A stretch of 64,000 bases of DNA from Nostoc sp. PCC 7524 (GTDB lineage Bacteria; Cyanobacteriota; Cyanobacteriia; Cyanobacteriales; Nostocaceae), in contig NC_019684.1 in assembly GCF_000316645.1 (NCBI RefSeq), forward strand, positions 806,001 to 870,000. Direction: 5' to 3'. Of this stretch, positions 61,447 through 64,000 are shown one piece after another. A program made the translations under genes and the position numbers. The notes below the pieces were generated by a model. It ran no database searches. It saw only the letters and a list, made by a program, of their open reading frames with translations, and was not told the origin of the DNA. Position 1 is the stretch's first letter; each line of letters opens with the position of its first letter.

Positions 61447-64000
61447 CTACAACCTTTTTGGAAAGAGAATTTTAAACTCACTACCTCCTTGCCTATGTAA
61501 TTGGATTGTGCCTCCAATTTGTTCTGTTAATCCATATACAAGTTGCATCCCTAGTGAGGCAGTACACTGAGGATCAATATGGGCGGGAATGCCAACGCCA
61601 TTATCTTTAATCACCAAGCAATAATATCCGCCATCATCCCACCAGAACCTCAGCATAATTTCGCCTTTGTGATCGGGAAAGGCATACTTGAGGGCATTGG
61701 AAACTATTTCATTGATGATTAAGGCGCAGGGAACAGCAGTATCTAAGTCTAGCTCTAAGTCAGCTACTTCTAGTTTTACACGTATTCGTGAATGAGTGGA
61801 GGTATAGGATTGGACTAAATTGTTAACTAATTCTGGAATATAGGTAGCAAAGTTAATGCGAGCTAGGTTTTTAGAACGGTAGAGCCGTTCGTGGATGAGT
61901 GACATTGTTTTGACTCGACGCTGGCTTTCGGTAAGTAATTTCAGGATGGTGGGATCTTCAATGCTGCTGGCTTGCAGGTTGAGGAGGCTGGAAACCATTT
62001 GCATATTGTTTTTAACTCTGTGATAGATCTCCCGTAGTAAAACTTCTTTTTCTTTGAGTGATGCGCGGATCTGTTCTTCAATTTGTCGGCGTTCTTGAAG
62101 TTCAGTTTGCAGTTGCTGATAAAGTTCCGACTGCTGGATGGCGATCGCTAGTTGATTGGCTATCTGTTGCAGCAGTTCTATCTCCCAGGATTCCCAGTGG
62201 CGCGGAGCGGAATTTTGGTAAACTGCTAACAAACCCCAAAGATGATCTCCTAAGAAAATAGGCGCTATGGCATAGGCTTTGGCTTGAAACTTTTCCAAAA
62301 AAGCGATGTGGCAATCCTGGTGTCCAACGGTGTAAATATCTGTGACGGCAAAGGTTTCGTGATTTTTGTAGCGTCCGCCTTCAGTTGCTTGTAAATAGCT
62401 ATCTTCCCAAACTTGTGGAACATCGTTTTCCACCAGTTTCACCCAACCTGCACCAACGGACTCCACAATACAACTGCCACTCCAATCGGGATAGAAGCGA
62501 TACACAACAACCCGATCTGCTAGCAAAGTTTGCCTGACTTCGGTGACAGCCGTTGTGAGGATGGCATCTAGATCTAAAGACTGACGAATTTCCTGGGTAA
62601 TGAGCCGAAGTAATTTTTCCTTTCTGGCTTGTTGCTGTCTGGCTGCTTCTACCTGTTTGCGCTCTGTAATATCATTACCTGTAGTCAGACAACAGGGAAT
62701 TCCATCGACATCAATGTATTCGGCAGAAGCTAGAAAAGTGCGTACCTCTCCAGTTTTGGAACGAATCACACATTCGAGATCACGAACACTGCCATTTGCT
62801 AATACTTGCTCACGGATAATCCCTCTATCCCCAGGATTAGCCAAAAAGGTGAATTCATCTACATGATGGCCAATCAATTCCTCATGGGAATAACCAAAAA
62901 GCCGACAAAACGCGTCGTTAACTTCCATAAAGCATCTTGATTGTAAGGAAGTAATTACAATGGGATAGGGTGAAGCTTGAAAAATTTGCTCAAACCTAGC
63001 CTCGGCTTGCTGGAGTTGTTGGGTACGTTCTTGAACGCGCTGTTCTAGTTCTTGGTTGAGTTGTTGTAAGGCGGCTTCGGCTCGCTGGCGTTCGATCAGT
63101 TCTTGCTGTACTTGTTGATAGAGTTGGGCTTGTTGGATAGCGATCGCTAACTGATCTGCCACTTTTTTGGTAAGTTCTACTTCTTCATTTTTCCAGGGAA
63201 TCTCAGTTGCCGATTTAGTCAGCGACAAGCTGCCCCAAATTGTACCGTTGACTACGATAGGCGTTAACAACCAGACTGGTGGGAAACTCTGGGCGATTTT
63301 TTGGTTAACTGGATCTTGAACCTCATCCATGCCATTAATCCGCACTACTTGGAGTTGCTTCAGTTGGGCAGCATAAAGATTGCCCTCATCGGGAATTTCT
63401 AAACCTGTTGGATCTGGTATTGATTCATTTAAGAGATGAACTGCCACAATCCGCCAGCACTGCTCATCGGGCAAATACTGCACGATAGTAGTTCGTTCTA
63501 CTCCCAATAAATTTGTGACTTCTGCCGTTGCTGTCGAAAAAATAGTTGTTAAATCCAGGGAACTGCGAATACTTTGTACAACTCGATTTAAAGCTTGCTC
63601 TTGCTGTGCCTGACGCTGTAAAGCAATTTCGGCAGCTTTACGTTCAGTCACATCCCGCGAAATACACAGTATCGACTCAATCACGTTCTCATGAGTCAAC
63701 TCAGGTGCGATCGCCATCTCAAAAGCACGCAGTCCTTGGAGTGTCTCTACTTCAAATTCAATAATCTGTTTTTGTCCGGTTGACAACAGCAATTGGGCGG
63801 CATTTTCCCAGGTGTTAACCATCGCCTCAGACATTCCGAGTTCCCGACAACTTTTCCCCAAAAATACCTCCGAGGAAATGCCTGTAATTTGGGTAAGGGC
63901 TGGACTAACGTAAAGATGCCGCAATTGGGGATCGAAACGTTCGATAATGTCAGGAGAATTTTCTACTAGGGTTTGATACTGTTGTTGTGACTTTTGTAAT
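61447..64000 (-). CDS. PAS/GAF histidine kinase with cyanobacteriochrome-like GAF (5' end beyond window)
   Basis: The frame is open to base 64000 (ending in YQTLVENSPDIIERFDPQLRH), so the N-terminus is missing; a TTG at 63922-63924 is not the real start. Visible order: PAS, GAF1 (no chromophore Cys), PAS, GAF2 and a HisKA_2-type kinase (LREIYHRVKNNMQMVSSLL, HATPase IINEIVSNALKYA). GAF2 has WEDSYLQATEGGRYKNHETFAV, GHQDCHIAFLEKFQAKA and WGLLAVYQN, matching the red/green cyanobacteriochrome pattern with a Cys-His bilin attachment pair at about 62308-62313 on the plus strand. It overlaps closely with the following hybrid kinase (stop at 61447), so both form a light-signalling operon. The downstream relay target is unknown. 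Confidence 0.88.
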   Translation of the reverse strand, partial: LQKSQQQYQTLVENSPDIIERFDPQLRHLYVSPALTQITGISSEVFLGKSCRELGMSEAMVNTWENAAQLLLSTGQKQIIEFEVETLQGLRAFEMAIAPELTHENVIESILCISRDVTERKAAEIALQRQAQQEQALNRVVQSIRSSLDLTTIFSTATAEVTNLLGVERTTIVQYLPDEQCWRIVAVHLLNESIPDPTGLEIPDEGNLYAAQLKQLQVVRINGMDEVQDPVNQKIAQSFPPVWLLTPIVVNGTIWGSLSLTKSATEIPWKNEEVELTKKVADQLAIAIQQAQLYQQVQQELIERQRAEAALQQLNQELEQRVQERTQQLQQAEARFEQIFQASPYPIVITSLQSRCFMEVNDAFCRLFGYSHEELIGHHVDEFTFLANPGDRGIIREQVLANGSVRDLECVIRSKTGEVRTFLASAEYIDVDGIPCCLTTGNDITERKQVEAARQQQARKEKLLRLITQEIRQSLDLDAILTTAVTEVRQTLLADRVVVYRFYPDWSGSCIVESVGAGWVKLVENDVPQVWEDSYLQATEGGRYKNHETFAVTDIYTVGHQDCHIAFLEKFQAKAYAIAPIFLGDHLWGLLAVYQNSAPRHWESWEIELLQQIANQLAIAIQQSELYQQLQTELQERRQIEEQIRASLKEKEVLLREIYHRVKNNMQMVSSLLNLQASSIEDPTILKLLTESQRRVKTMSLIHERLYRSKNLARINFATYIPELVNNLVQSYTSTHSRIRVKLEVADLELDLDTAVPCALIINEIVSNALKYAFPDHKGEIMLRFWWDDGGYYCLVIKDNGVGIPAHIDPQCTASLGMQLVYGLTEQIGGTIQLHRQGGSEFKILFPKRL

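Noticed and set aside
1..64000. tRNA, rRNA or riboswitch genes
   Set aside because: I looked in the intergenic spaces for cloverleaf-like or conserved RNA motifs and saw none; a covariance-model search (tRNAscan, Infernal) would be decisive.

Overview
The window looks like the chromosome of a filamentous, probably heterocyst-forming (Nostoc/Calothrix-like) cyanobacterium. The evidence is many HIP1 octamers (GCGATCGC), heptameric tandem repeats of the AGGCAAT and TTACTCA type, small palindromic intergenic repeats, a PEP-CTERM protein, an NB-ARC/WD40 STAND protein, and a histidine kinase with a cyanobacteriochrome-like GAF domain. Taxonomy is inferred from style only; there is no rRNA or other marker gene. 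Layout: (1) 1-2670, a GGDEF/EAL signalling protein running off the left edge, then about 1.75 kb of repeat-rich non-coding DNA. (2) 4424-8059, a STAND ATPase with two seven-bladed WD40 propellers. (3) 8094 to about 38572, a large RiPP (ribosomally made, post-translationally modified peptide) region. (4) 38573-43048, a TpsB-type outer-membrane transporter, a PEP-CTERM protein and small unknown proteins. (5) 43198-52893, a phosphonate C-P lyase locus with a divergent PhnF-type regulator, two PhnM paralogues, an HD-domain protein and a FosA-like enzyme. (6) 53351-64000, signalling and housekeeping genes: diguanylate cyclase, response regulator, secreted hydrolase, RCK-gated channel and two histidine kinases, the last running off the right edge. 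The RiPP region is the main interest. It encodes three Nif11-type precursors with a clear double-glycine site (A at 11319, B at 30678, C at 31273). Their short cores are rich in Arg and aromatics and all end in Trp. Export is by an NHLM-type system: a HlyD-like adaptor, a C39-peptidase ABC transporter, a second ABC transporter, a double cyclic-nucleotide-binding-like protein and an HECTH-motif protein. The candidate tailoring enzymes are unusually many: a UPF0489/peptide-arginase-like protein fused to TPRs (Arg to ornithine), a radical SAM/SPASM maturase (probably aromatic cyclophanes), a YcaO with a TfuA partner (thioamide expected), two FAD-dependent halogenase-family proteins, a vanillyl-alcohol-oxidase-family flavoprotein, a 2OG-Fe(II)-oxygenase-like protein, two paralogous metallo-beta-lactamase-fold proteins, a GGR-type flavoprotein and one protein I do not recognise. 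A two-part sequence motif (CCTGAACTTTNCATAAC plus CCTGAATTTTTCAG) lies in three widely spaced intergenic regions of this cluster and suggests a shared regulon. The phn locus carries in-frame low-complexity or repeat DNA inside phnI, phnJ and phnL, suggesting that the genome's intergenic repeats are invading coding sequence.
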